The translations under genes were made by a program, and so were the position numbers. The notes under the pieces were generated by a model that searched no databases, was not told where the DNA came from, and was given only the letters and a program-made list of their open reading frames with translations. A DNA stretch of 64,000 nt, taken from the NCBI RefSeq assembly GCF_002100145.1, contig NZ_JXQD01000029.1, positions 1-64,000 of the forward strand. The letters run 5' to 3'. Shown here one piece after another: positions 55,751 through 64,000 of the stretch. Origin of the DNA: Vibrio sp. qd031 (GTDB lineage Bacteria; Pseudomonadota; Gammaproteobacteria; Enterobacterales; Vibrionaceae). Numbering within the stretch: the first letter of the stretch is position 1; the number at the start of each line of letters is the position of its first letter.

Positions 55751-58156
55751 TTAACCCATAATCACAACAACATCATTGCTGCTGCCTTGCTCTGCCACAG
55801 GTATCGAGCCTTCATGTGGCTTGCCGTTGACCGTGATAGAAGCGATTCCTTTACTGACATTTTGTGGGTTTTCTACGGTAATGTTGTACGTTGCACCACG
55901 CCATTCACGCGTAACTTTGAACCCAGGCCAGTCATTTGGAATACACGGGTTTATCGCAAGTCCGTCGTAATCGACACTGACCCCTAGAATAAAGTTGGTC
56001 ACAGCAAAGTAGGCCCAACCGGCCGTGCCTGTAAGCCAAGGGTGGTTTGCGCGCCCATGATCTTGATGGTCTCGACCCATGATAAATTGAACGTAGGAAT
56101 AAGGTTCGGTCACACGCTGTTCAATGTTGTCATTCTGGTTGTAAGGATTGAGTGCATCGTAGAATTTCATCGCCTTGTCACCACGACCTAGTTTGGCCTC
56201 TGCCACCCACGCCCATGGGTTGGGGTGTGAGAAGATTGCTCCATTTTCTTTAACCCCTTGGTAAACACGCGTAACGAAACCAATATCGTCGTTAGGGGTC
56301 GAAAACGAAGGTGCGTTTAGGTGCAAACCATACTCGGAGTAAAGGTGCTCATCCACACTGTCCATCGCGCGTGCGCCGCGCTCAGCCGAGACCGCACCGG
56401 ATAAAACGGCTAGAGTGTTAGATTCCAAATGAATGCGACCTTCGGTTTGCTGGGCAGTGCCAATCTTGTCACCATTTTTAGTCAGTCCACGTATATACCA
56501 GCCGCCTTCACTATCCCATAAGTGCTCTTCACAGGCTTTTTGCACCCCATTAGCCATGTTGGTGTAGTGATCAACGTCCTGGTGGTTTCCAAGGTGTTTA
56601 GCCAACTTTATGAACTCAACAAGCGCCCAGTAATGCAAAAACGACACCATTGATGACTCACCGCCGCCCAGATTTAGGCAGTCGTTCCAGTCAGCGCGTA
56701 GCCCTTTACAGATACCCGTTTGTCCAACGTACTTGGCCGAGAAGTCTAGCGCCGCTTTTAAATGGTCATACACGGTCGCTTCACCGCCGTCGGCGAATGG
56801 GATCACTTCGTTAAAGAACTCCGATTCGCCAGACTCTAGGACGTAGTTGCAAATGGTTGGGATCAGCCACAAATGATCGTCTGAGCAGGTGTCTTCGATA
56901 CCGTGGATCTTATCGTCGTCGGAAGGAGTAGGAACTACTGTCGGTGATTTAGACGGCTCAACATCGGCTTTTTCAGGATCAAACCAGTCTGGATCAAACA
57001 GGTGCAATCCGTACCCAGCCTTTACTTGACCACGTAGCAAATCGACAATGCGTTTACGGGTCATTGCTGGGTTTGAATGAGGCACTGATATTGCGTCTTG
57101 CGCGGTGTCTCTATACCCCAATCCGGTACGTCCACCGACTTCAATGAATGACGCAAATCTAGACCACACTACGCAAGTCTCAGCTTGATAGAGTGTCCAA
57201 GCATTGATCATAGTGTCCAACCCTTGATTAGGAGAGGTGACTTGGAATTTGCGGCATCGGCTGTCCCAATGCTCAATGATTTCCTGAAAGGCTGTATCGA
57301 CATTGGTCAGATCTTGATATTTGTTGCGAAGGCGCTCACCGTTGCCTTTTCCAATGCCCAAAATATACGCGAAACGAACCTCTTCTCCTGGCGCTAGTGT
57401 GAACTGCTTATGCAACGATCCACAGTGGTTGTAGCAAGTCTGCGCGGAGTTAGAGCAGCGGCCTTTCTCGACGGCTATCGGGTTTGCCTCGTCGCGATAA
57501 GCGCCAAGGAAACTGTCTCGCTGACCATCATAGGAGTCTGGTTCAAAGGTGGAAGCTAGATAGTAAAAGCCTTCAAAATCATTGGTGTTGTAGTAAAGAT
57601 CATACTCCAATACACCGTCACGATACTGCGTGCCTGCAGAATATAACGACATTTGGTGGTTTTGATTGTCTGATTGAATGTGAGAAAACGAAAACTCGAC
57701 AAATGAAAACGCCGAGATCGTACGAGGTTTATCGGAGGTGTTTTTTATGACGACATCCCAAATTTCCGCATCTTCACCTTTAGGGACAAACAGGGTTTTC
57801 GTGGCAGTAATGTCGTTGTACTCACATTTAAATTTTGAGTAAGAAAGCCCATGACGCACTTCGTAGTTGGCTTCTTCTAGACTTTTGGCAACAGGTTGCC
57901 ACGAGATAGACCAGTAATCACCACTGTCATCGTCTCGAAGGTAAACATAATGTCCAGGACGGTCAAAGGTGCCATTAGGACGAAACTTAGTCACGCGATT
58001 GTATTCAGGTGAGTTGTAAAATGAATACCCGCCAGCGTTGTGTGAAATCACGGTACAAAACTTTTCGGTGCCCAAATAGTTTGTCCATGGCGCCGGGGTG
58101 TCTGGGCGAGTGATCACATATTCACGATTTTGGTTATCAAAATAGCCGTATTTCAT
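55751..58156 (-). CDS. chbP: N,N'-diacetylchitobiose phosphorylase (GH94)
   Basis: An 801-residue cytoplasmic enzyme that splits (GlcNAc)2 with phosphate to GlcNAc-1-phosphate and GlcNAc. It starts MKYGYFDNQNREYVITRPDTP, has a beta-sandwich N-terminal domain and an (alpha/alpha)6 barrel. The catalytic acid lies in RADWNDCLNLGGGESSM, and phosphate-binding segments follow. Length equals the characterised Vibrio enzyme as I recall it. Cellobiose phosphorylase is the alternative, but GH20 and hexosamine kinase neighbours favour chitobiose. It lies 69 nt after the GH20 gene. Confidence 0.94.
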   Translation of the reverse strand: MKYGYFDNQNREYVITRPDTPAPWTNYLGTEKFCTVISHNAGGYSFYNSPEYNRVTKFRPNGTFDRPGHYVYLRDDDSGDYWSISWQPVAKSLEEANYEVRHGLSYSKFKCEYNDITATKTLFVPKGEDAEIWDVVIKNTSDKPRTISAFSFVEFSFSHIQSDNQNHQMSLYSAGTQYRDGVLEYDLYYNTNDFEGFYYLASTFEPDSYDGQRDSFLGAYRDEANPIAVEKGRCSNSAQTCYNHCGSLHKQFTLAPGEEVRFAYILGIGKGNGERLRNKYQDLTNVDTAFQEIIEHWDSRCRKFQVTSPNQGLDTMINAWTLYQAETCVVWSRFASFIEVGGRTGLGYRDTAQDAISVPHSNPAMTRKRIVDLLRGQVKAGYGLHLFDPDWFDPEKADVEPSKSPTVVPTPSDDDKIHGIEDTCSDDHLWLIPTICNYVLESGESEFFNEVIPFADGGEATVYDHLKAALDFSAKYVGQTGICKGLRADWNDCLNLGGGESSMVSFLHYWALVEFIKLAKHLGNHQDVDHYTNMANGVQKACEEHLWDSEGGWYIRGLTKNGDKIGTAQQTEGRIHLESNTLAVLSGAVSAERGARAMDSVDEHLYSEYGLHLNAPSFSTPNDDIGFVTRVYQGVKENGAIFSHPNPWAWVAEAKLGRGDKAMKFYDALNPYNQNDNIEQRVTEPYSYVQFIMGRDHQDHGRANHPWLTGTAGWAYFAVTNFILGVSVDYDGLAINPCIPNDWPGFKVTREWRGATYNITVENPQNVSKGIASITVNGKPHEGSIPVAEQGSSNDVVVIMG

Positions 58157-58225
58157 CTGTCATATTCCTTTATCAAGCTGATGGCTCAGCCAATCAATTG
58201 TTGGTTCTATCTCGCTTTTTGCGAG

Positions 58226-60163
58226 CTAATTCTGTTGAGGTTGTCGGTCGTACGGCTTGGCAAGCCATGGATCTCGATAGTGGATCCCAGTTCGATCTAA
58301 GCGAGGTAATTCGACTTTTAATCGAGAGAGAAAGCATCGCCAGTCACGGTGCAGCGGCTGCGTCCAAGCCGCTTCAGCAACGGCTTGTAGCCGTGGGTAA
58401 ATCATGTACTCCAAACGGCTGCCATGATTGATTAACTCGCACCACGCTGCGCACTGAATACCAAGAATTTTGTTTCTAAGCGGATCTGAGGGTTTAAGCT
58501 GAGCTAAAGGTTGGTAGCTGTACACGGTTTCAAGTGGTAAGACACAGGCCCAGTCCACACCATATTCTTGTGGATCGTAATCTTGGGTGAGATCTAAATA
58601 GGTATATTGAGCGGGTTGCAGTACCACATCGTGCCCACGTTGGGCGCATTCGAGTCCAGCTTGTTCGCTTAGCCACGAGTAAATGACGGTATTGGTGCTT
58701 ACTTTATCGCCATGCTGAGCTTCTTCCCAGCCGAGCATCCGCTTGCCAAGGGAGTGGAGTTTACGCTCCGCGTAGCGTAATAAATGACCTTGAAGCTCTT
58801 TAGTATCGGAATATCCCTCTGCCTGCATCAATGCCTGACAACTTGGGCTGTGCAGCCATACCCCTTCAGGAACTTCATCGGCACCGATGTGGACATAAGG
58901 AGCAGGAAACAGATCGGTTAACGACTCTAATACAGTGTCCAAGAACTGATAGGTCCCTGCTAAGCCGGGATTTAAGACATTATCGGTGTAATTTTGAATA
59001 CTGCGATATTGAGACTGGTCGCTCGGCTCAACCAGCCATTCTGGAAGTGATTTAATCGCTGCGCGGCAGTGACCGGGGATATCGATCTCTGGGATCACGG
59101 TGATCCCGCGTACCCGCGCAAATTCCACGATCTCTTTAACCTGTAAAGTGGAGTAGAACCCGCCGTGCTTTTGTTTTATTTGAGTAAATTGTGGCTCTAA
59201 TGCGTCGTCTACGCCTCGGTATGCACCGATTTGTGTCAATTGAGGCAGCGACGGAATTTCTACGCGCCACCCTTCATCATCGGTAAGGTGCCAATGAAAG
59301 GTGTTTATCTTGTACTTAGCACATTGATTAATCTGTGTTTTAATGGTTTCTATTGAGTGGAAGTGACGTGCACAATCCAACATAAAGCCGCGAAGCGAAT
59401 ACGCGGGTGTATCGTCGATATTGACCAAAGGAAGTACGATGGCGTCGCCGGCGTCGACAGGAAAAAGCTGTAAAAGACTCGCAATAGCGTGCCCAAACCC
59501 CGCAGCACTGGCAGCGCATATTGTAATATTATCTTGAGTAACCGATAACTGGTAAGCCTGCGGTGCTAAATTGGCGTTAAGCGACAAGTAGAGATCGGCG
59601 GTTTCGGCATAATCGTCTCGTTGCCAGTTGAGCAGCCGCTGAGTCTCCTCAAAAAGCCAATCAATAGCATTACCAGCGTACTCGGTTCGCACAGCAATTG
59701 TCGGCGAGGTTGATAAGTGAAACTGGCCTTGCGAGCGTGATAGGCTGTTTGGTTTAGGAATAATCGCAATATCGGCGACACTGACGGCTGGAACCTGTGT
59801 GCGCTGAGAATAAGGCGAGGCAAGAATAATCGGTTTTAGATCTACAGCAATCATCTCACCATTGCTGCGAACAAATGCGTCATCAAAATTATCGCTCAAA
59901 TAACGAAATTTGGCGCTATTGGCTGCAAATTCAAATTGATACGTTTCCCCTATGGCTAAGGTGGCATTGGGTGTTACCTCGCAGTAACTCCCCACTTGGG
60001 TGTGTTTATGCTCGGCAATGGAATCAGGCTGAATAAAACGATCAAAGGTAAAATGCAGTGACCAGTCGACTAGCTCGTGCTGAGTTTGATTGACGATTTC
60101 AACTCTAAACTGGCAGCGAGGCTCGGTTTCATTGATGACTTGAAGCTGTACACTGATGCTCAT
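58226..60163 (-). CDS. beta-N-acetylhexosaminidase (GH20)
   Basis: A 645-residue hydrolase with a non-catalytic N-terminal region (about 1-120, carbohydrate-binding/sandwich-like), a GH20b domain (about 125-250) and the catalytic TIM barrel (from about 255). The catalytic Asp-Glu pair is in HIGADEVPEGVW, and HWHLTDDEGWRVEI is a family signature. No signal peptide is visible, so it should act in the cytoplasm on imported oligosaccharides. Its ATG overlaps the kinase stop by 4 nt. Confidence 0.94.
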   Translation of the reverse strand: MSISVQLQVINETEPRCQFRVEIVNQTQHELVDWSLHFTFDRFIQPDSIAEHKHTQVGSYCEVTPNATLAIGETYQFEFAANSAKFRYLSDNFDDAFVRSNGEMIAVDLKPIILASPYSQRTQVPAVSVADIAIIPKPNSLSRSQGQFHLSTSPTIAVRTEYAGNAIDWLFEETQRLLNWQRDDYAETADLYLSLNANLAPQAYQLSVTQDNITICAASAAGFGHAIASLLQLFPVDAGDAIVLPLVNIDDTPAYSLRGFMLDCARHFHSIETIKTQINQCAKYKINTFHWHLTDDEGWRVEIPSLPQLTQIGAYRGVDDALEPQFTQIKQKHGGFYSTLQVKEIVEFARVRGITVIPEIDIPGHCRAAIKSLPEWLVEPSDQSQYRSIQNYTDNVLNPGLAGTYQFLDTVLESLTDLFPAPYVHIGADEVPEGVWLHSPSCQALMQAEGYSDTKELQGHLLRYAERKLHSLGKRMLGWEEAQHGDKVSTNTVIYSWLSEQAGLECAQRGHDVVLQPAQYTYLDLTQDYDPQEYGVDWACVLPLETVYSYQPLAQLKPSDPLRNKILGIQCAAWCELINHGSRLEYMIYPRLQAVAEAAWTQPLHRDWRCFLSRLKVELPRLDRTGIHYRDPWLAKPYDRQPQQN

Positions 60164-61044
60164 ACTACGTCCTTAAGGTAGAGATTGTGCTCTGGTTTTC
60201 CTGCAAACATAATTGCCCCTTCTATGGCATCGAATTCGGGCTCTACGATCCAACGTTTTACATCGGCGCCAAGCCACTCGTGCAAACGTTCGGCAATGCT
60301 GCCCATCAAACAGACCCGCTGCGCCCCTTTGTTGATTAAGGCGCGAATGTACATATCTAAATCTGCGGCGGTTTGCCTCAACAATTCGTTGGCTAGGCCA
60401 TCACCTTGATAAGCAAGCTCAAATATTTTTTTGGAAAACTGTCCATACTCTGCGGGAATGGCTGTTTTGGACCATTCAACAATGGCATCCACATCGTGAT
60501 TGAAGTGCGCCATGACATGTTCACATAGGGCGGTTTTTTTCCTGATGCCATCTTCCGCGAGCAGCACCTGTTGAATCAAACGAAGTCCCATCACCGCGCC
60601 CCCGCCTTGGTCTGAAATAGGAAACTCCCGGCCGCCAACGACAAATTGCTCACCATTATTAAGTAGCAACCCACAAGAACCGGTACCACCTATCATGATG
60701 GCGCCATTGCGGCCATTGTGTGCACCCAAACAGGCGCCAAAGGCGTCTGTATTTAGGGTCATGCTTGCGAAAGGGTGTGGCAGCGACATAAAGGCTTGCC
60801 ATGCACTCTTCTGTTCCGCTCCTGCAAGGGCCGCGCCTACGTGCATGAGCGAAAAATGTTGCTTACCTAAGTTGGCATCTTGAGCAGCCAGAGTGACCGC
60901 TTCGACGATCGAACTCATCGCGATATTAACGCCTAACAATAGATTGGCGCTTCCTGATACACCTTCACCGACTAAAGCGCCCTCGCTGGTGCGGATCCTT
61001 GCTCGGCATGAGGTGCCGCCGCCATCAATTCCAACTAAATACAT
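60160..61044 (-). CDS. gspK: glucosamine/N-acetylglucosamine kinase (BadF/BadG/BcrA/BcrD ATPase family)
   Basis: A 294-residue sugar kinase. The phosphate-1 motif is GIDGGGTSCRARI, followed by a GVSGSANLLLG stretch, the second phosphate region MIGGTGSCGLLL, and the helix DQGGGAVMGLRLI. The V. cholerae homologue at this place has been described as a glucosamine-specific kinase; GlcNAc cannot be excluded here. The open frame runs to 61305 inside the GH9 gene, but MYLVGIDGGG at 61044 is the family start, with GGAG upstream. The GH9 stop is 1 nt before this ATG. Confidence 0.88.
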   Translation of the reverse strand: MYLVGIDGGGTSCRARIRTSEGALVGEGVSGSANLLLGVNIAMSSIVEAVTLAAQDANLGKQHFSLMHVGAALAGAEQKSAWQAFMSLPHPFASMTLNTDAFGACLGAHNGRNGAIMIGGTGSCGLLLNNGEQFVVGGREFPISDQGGGAVMGLRLIQQVLLAEDGIRKKTALCEHVMAHFNHDVDAIVEWSKTAIPAEYGQFSKKIFELAYQGDGLANELLRQTAADLDMYIRALINKGAQRVCLMGSIAERLHEWLGADVKRWIVEPEFDAIEGAIMFAGKPEHNLYLKDVV

Positions 61045-61045
61045 A

Positions 61046-62779
61046 TCAGAACTCCGTCGTTGCATCGTTTGAGGAAAGCGCATCAAAAGCCTGAGTAGAC
61101 ACAGCAAGTAAGAACCAAGCTGCGTGAGGGATCCATTGCTCGCCCCAGCGCCAGTTTTGTAGCATATCGTCTTTATGAGGCGTGGGGTTAAAGGCAATGT
61201 CGTTGGCATTGTCGAACCCTGCGGTGATGCCATTGCAAATCCCACCCTTGGCATTAATAAATCCAAGTTCAGGCAAATAATCAGGGTTATTGTGCCCATG
61301 CCCATCGAGCATGCACATGTCGTAGGGGTTGTTGCCCAATATCCAGTTCAAGCTGTCACTGGCAAACACCTCTAACGCTATCGCTTGAGTTTGAGTGACC
61401 CAAGGTTTTGCGTAATAAGCCATAGCCGCGAGCGAGCCTAAACGCGCATTCTCACCTTGCCACCAATAGCCAGACTCATTGTCTTGCGCCACAAAAAACG
61501 AAGAGCGCTTTTCTGACTCAACCCCTTGCACCACTTGCTTTGGGTAGCCAAATGGGTTGCTGCCTTCTACCTGCATAGACAGCTCAAAGTTGACGGCATT
61601 GCTCACAATCTGCTGAACATGTTGCCGTGCAACTTGGTTCGTTTCGATCTCCAAATAGGCGCAAAGCGCGATGACCGGTAAGCCCGCTTCAGCTGCATGA
61701 AAGTACGGACGCGTTCCGTCGACATTGGCAGACCAATAGTGTCGGTGTTGATCATCACTGCGTTGCAGGGCACACAATTTGTCGCACCAAGCTCTGGCTT
61801 CAAGCAAATATTGGTCAAGTTTTGTTGCTCGATGCAACTCTACGGAGGCGAGTAGAGCACAGTAAAAATCGATGATATTTTCTTGCCCATCATCGAGATA
61901 TCTTAGGTTGTGTTCAATTAGGTGCTGATAGCCTAGTTGCGCAGCGTCTAGATACTGGGCATTGGTGTACTCGCCCTGATTGTCCTGCGTCGACGCGATA
62001 GCAAGAGCAGCGATGGCCATGCCGCCACCTTGTCTAAAACCTGCTTGGTAGTTGTCGTACTTATGGCCAAGTTGTGTTTCGTAGGCGCATAGCTCGCGTT
62101 GCTCTGTATCTTTGCTCCATTTATCAAACAGAGTTGTATAGAAAAAGCCTTGCTCATCTTGCATTCGAACAAGAAAATCAGCGCCATAATAGGCTTCGTC
62201 CAGTAACCGCACAGCGCTAAATTCGGGTAGGTACTGACGCTGTTGATTGAGCTCGGCAGACTTAAACATATTCCAAACAACCATCGGAATTTGTTGGGGG
62301 TTGAGGTAATTGGCGTAGGAGAGGTGACTTAGATATTTACTTACATCGCCAGACGCATCGTACCAACCGCCGTGTACATCCAGTTTTTTAGTGCTGCCAA
62401 CGACCTGTGCGTTGCGGTCATGAGCGTCAAATTTCCCACTGCAGCGTTGCGATTTAAAGTAGTGCAATAGATCCGAAAAGGTCTTTTTGATCAGTAGGTT
62501 TTCGGCAATTTCGAAAGAGTGAGATACCGCATCCCCACAAGCTAATGTATAGGAGCCAGTTTCAGTTAGCTGACTGATATCAACACGAGAAAACAGTCCG
62601 TGGTGCCACTCTTCGACTGCGACAGCTTGAGGTATGGGTAAGCGTGTGACGAGCTGATGATCGCAGTATATTGACAGCTCAAGCTGATCACTTTGCTGAG
62701 CTTCGAGTGGAGTGAAAGTGACGACGGCCGTTTTAGGATCGTGCGGTCTGAATCCAATCTGGTTAGTGGTGATTTTCAT
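61046..62779 (-). CDS. GH9 family glycoside hydrolase, probable exo-beta-glucosaminidase
   Basis: A 577-residue enzyme. The N-terminal immunoglobulin-like CelD_N domain spans about 1-85 and the (alpha/alpha)6 barrel about 95-570. The nucleophile/base motif is GGWYDASGDVSKYLS, a His-rich HGHNNPDYLPEL lies late, and the probable acid is in WGEQWIPHAAW. GH9 enzymes are mostly cellulases, but vibrio homologues in chitin clusters act on glucosamine. No signal peptide is visible, implying a cytoplasmic enzyme. The ATG at 62779 has AAGAG 7 nt upstream, better than ATG 62785. Confidence 0.88.
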   Translation of the reverse strand: MKITTNQIGFRPHDPKTAVVTFTPLEAQQSDQLELSIYCDHQLVTRLPIPQAVAVEEWHHGLFSRVDISQLTETGSYTLACGDAVSHSFEIAENLLIKKTFSDLLHYFKSQRCSGKFDAHDRNAQVVGSTKKLDVHGGWYDASGDVSKYLSHLSYANYLNPQQIPMVVWNMFKSAELNQQRQYLPEFSAVRLLDEAYYGADFLVRMQDEQGFFYTTLFDKWSKDTEQRELCAYETQLGHKYDNYQAGFRQGGGMAIAALAIASTQDNQGEYTNAQYLDAAQLGYQHLIEHNLRYLDDGQENIIDFYCALLASVELHRATKLDQYLLEARAWCDKLCALQRSDDQHRHYWSANVDGTRPYFHAAEAGLPVIALCAYLEIETNQVARQHVQQIVSNAVNFELSMQVEGSNPFGYPKQVVQGVESEKRSSFFVAQDNESGYWWQGENARLGSLAAMAYYAKPWVTQTQAIALEVFASDSLNWILGNNPYDMCMLDGHGHNNPDYLPELGFINAKGGICNGITAGFDNANDIAFNPTPHKDDMLQNWRWGEQWIPHAAWFLLAVSTQAFDALSSNDATTEF

Positions 62780-62831
62780 GGGCATCGCTCTTATTTTATT
62801 GTGATGGCAATGTTAGAGAGTGAAAAAAAAT

Positions 62832-62849
62832 GGGCAGGCAAGCCTGCCC
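62832..62849 (-). terminator. intra-operon terminator between ABC ATPase and GH9 genes
   Basis: GGGCAGGC and GCCTGCCC form a perfect inverted repeat. Read on the minus strand it is followed by A-TTTTTTTT, a typical intrinsic terminator, placed between transport and enzyme genes. Confidence 0.85.
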
Positions 62850-62899
62850 TAATCAGCGTGTAACCGCTATTTCACTACATAAGGAACACTGTAATAACG

Positions 62900-63895
62900 C
62901 TACTCTCCGTGCAGGTAGCAGCGAACAAAATGGTTTTCAGCCAGCTGGGTAACACCCGGCAAACGTTCAGTACATTTGTCGGTCGCATGAGAACAGCGAC
63001 CTGCAAATGGGCAACCAACAGACTCTGGCGTCCACAAAGGTATTTCCCCTTTGTTGCCTTTCAATTTTTCGTGAATCGATTTGCTTGGATCCGGAACCGC
63101 TGACACCAGTAATTGGGTATAAGGGTGTTGAGCGTTGGCGATCAGTTCGTCGGTATCTCCCCACTCCACCATGTGTCCGACATACATAACCGCAAGATCT
63201 TCAGCAATGTATCGAGCGGTTGCGATATCGTGAGTGATGTACAAAAGTGACATCTGTTTTTCAAACTTCATCTCTTCCATAAGGTTAAGAACGCCAGCGC
63301 GAATCGAAACATCAAGCATTGAGGTAGGCTCATCCGCCAATACAACTTCAGCACCGACAGCGATGTTGCGTGCTAGATTGACGCGTTGACGCTGACCGCC
63401 GGACAGTTGGTGCGGGAACTTAGCCGCCGTCTCTTTAGGCGGGATGAGGCCGACTTGCTCCAAAAGGTCGTACACACGCTCTTCTAGCTCTTTTTTATTG
63501 CCTGGTTTGATCTTCTTGTGGATCAAAAGTGGTCGTGCAATGTGGTGGAAAATGTTGTGCGTTGGATTGAGCGAGCCAAACGGGTCTTGCCACACCATTT
63601 GCACGCCTTCTCGGTAGGTCATTAGCTCTTTTTTCTTGCTAATGGTTTGAATATCACGCCCGCGATACTCGATCTGCCCACCCGTAGGTGCATACATTTT
63701 TGCGATCATTTTTGCGGTAGTGGACTTTCCAGAACCGGATTCGCCTACCACCGACAAGCCACGGCTTTTGTACATTTTGAATGACACATCGTTGATTGCG
63801 CGCATCATTGGATTTTTTAATGAGTGACTGCTGACTTCAAAATCTTTGATGAGATTTTTTCCTTCAATCAGAAGTTCTCCACGTTGAGTTGTCAT
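62900..63895 (-). CDS. oligosaccharide/peptide-type ABC transporter ATP-binding protein (OppF-like)
   Basis: A 331-residue ATPase of the Opp/Dpp class. Walker A is GESGSGKSTTAKMIAKM, signature LSGGQRQRVNLARN, Walker B VVLADEPTSMLD and the switch His in ITHDIATARYIAE. The C-terminal cysteine region CPFAGRCSHATDKC is typical of Opp-type ATPases, where it can bind an Fe-S cluster. With the chitin genes it is expected to import chitin oligosaccharides. ATG 63895 has GGGAGAG upstream; the frame is open 6 codons further. Confidence 0.92.
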   Translation of the reverse strand: MTTQRGELLIEGKNLIKDFEVSSHSLKNPMMRAINDVSFKMYKSRGLSVVGESGSGKSTTAKMIAKMYAPTGGQIEYRGRDIQTISKKKELMTYREGVQMVWQDPFGSLNPTHNIFHHIARPLLIHKKIKPGNKKELEERVYDLLEQVGLIPPKETAAKFPHQLSGGQRQRVNLARNIAVGAEVVLADEPTSMLDVSIRAGVLNLMEEMKFEKQMSLLYITHDIATARYIAEDLAVMYVGHMVEWGDTDELIANAQHPYTQLLVSAVPDPSKSIHEKLKGNKGEIPLWTPESVGCPFAGRCSHATDKCTERLPGVTQLAENHFVRCYLHGE

Positions 63896-63916
63896 AATTC
63901 TCTCCCGACTCAAAAG

Positions 63917-64000
63917 CTATACAGTGACAGTGACAGCGGCAATAGGCTCACCAAAAAGGTGGCAATTTGAAAAACGATTGTGCTCAATTTGACGCAGCTG
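63917..64000 (-). CDS. ABC transporter ATP-binding protein, C-terminal fragment (OppD-like), cut by window edge
   Basis: The last 27 residues of a minus-strand gene run from the window edge to TAG at 63917-63919. They include the CHLFGEP segment, typical of the C-terminus of Opp/Dpp ATPases. It is 21 nt upstream of the OppF-like start, so both belong to one operon. The rest of the gene lies outside the window. Confidence 0.65.
   Translation of the reverse strand, partial: QLRQIEHNRFSNCHLFGEPIAAVTVTV

Noticed and set aside
61045..61305. An 87-residue N-terminal extension of the hexosamine kinase
   Set aside because: It lies entirely within the GH9 coding sequence in another frame and precedes the canonical GIDGGG start.

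Overview
The window is a gammaproteobacterial chromosome segment, almost certainly from the Vibrionaceae (a Vibrio or close relative). The evidence is gene content and order: a tRNA-Arg(ACG) array beside the oadGAB sodium pump, yqaA/M16 protease/gshA/luxS, a LuxR/HapR/OpaR-type TetR quorum-sensing regulator between lpd and hpt, and a chitobiose-phosphorylase utilisation cluster. No phage, transposon, integron or CRISPR was seen. Most of the window is well-packed core genome, so I do not claim an undescribed system. The less ordinary parts are a formate-channel/CBS fusion, a two-operator PdhR promoter, a type Vd patatin autotransporter, palindromic intergenic repeats and an apparent synteny break after ffh.

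1-3936: end of a tRNA-Arg(ACG) tandem array with terminator, then the Na+-pumping oxaloacetate decarboxylase operon oadG-oadA-oadB. 3961-10555: quinone-oxidoreductase-like enzyme, yqaA, M16 lipoprotein protease, gshA and luxS. 10569-14400: corB/yfjD-type CNNM protein and ypjD on the minus strand, divergent from ffh. 14422-17047: focA-CBS fusion divergent from a LysR regulator, then convergent nadC. 18200-25505: pdhR-aceE-aceF and lpd with PdhR and FNR-like sites. 25540-31510: LuxR/HapR-type regulator, hpt, carbonic anhydrase divergent from a SulP transporter, and the yadGH ABC exporter.

31532-36612 (minus): panC, panB, folK, pcnB, gluQ and dksA. 36763-47750: sfsA divergent from hrpB-mrcB, then a patatin/beta-barrel autotransporter and acnB. 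47751-50236: repeat-rich intergenic DNA, yacL, and the nitrogen-regulated glnK-amtB operon (NtrC site plus sigma-54 promoter). 50367-54216: Fur-controlled fbpABC iron(III) importer. 54284-64000 (minus): chitin-oligosaccharide operon with phosphohexomutase, chitobiose phosphorylase (GH94), beta-N-acetylhexosaminidase (GH20), glucosamine/GlcNAc kinase, GH9 glucosaminidase-type enzyme and an Opp-type ABC importer (one ATPase complete, one cut by the window edge).

Functionally the window joins central carbon metabolism (PDH complex, aconitase, oxaloacetate decarboxylase, carbonic anhydrase), quorum sensing (luxS for AI-2 synthesis and the LuxR/HapR-type output regulator), nutrient sensing (GlnK-AmtB, Fur-FbpABC) and chitin catabolism, all typical of a marine or estuarine chitin-using vibrio. 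Many start codons were moved inward from the longest open frame using Shine-Dalgarno position and known family N-termini; these choices are stated in each entry.
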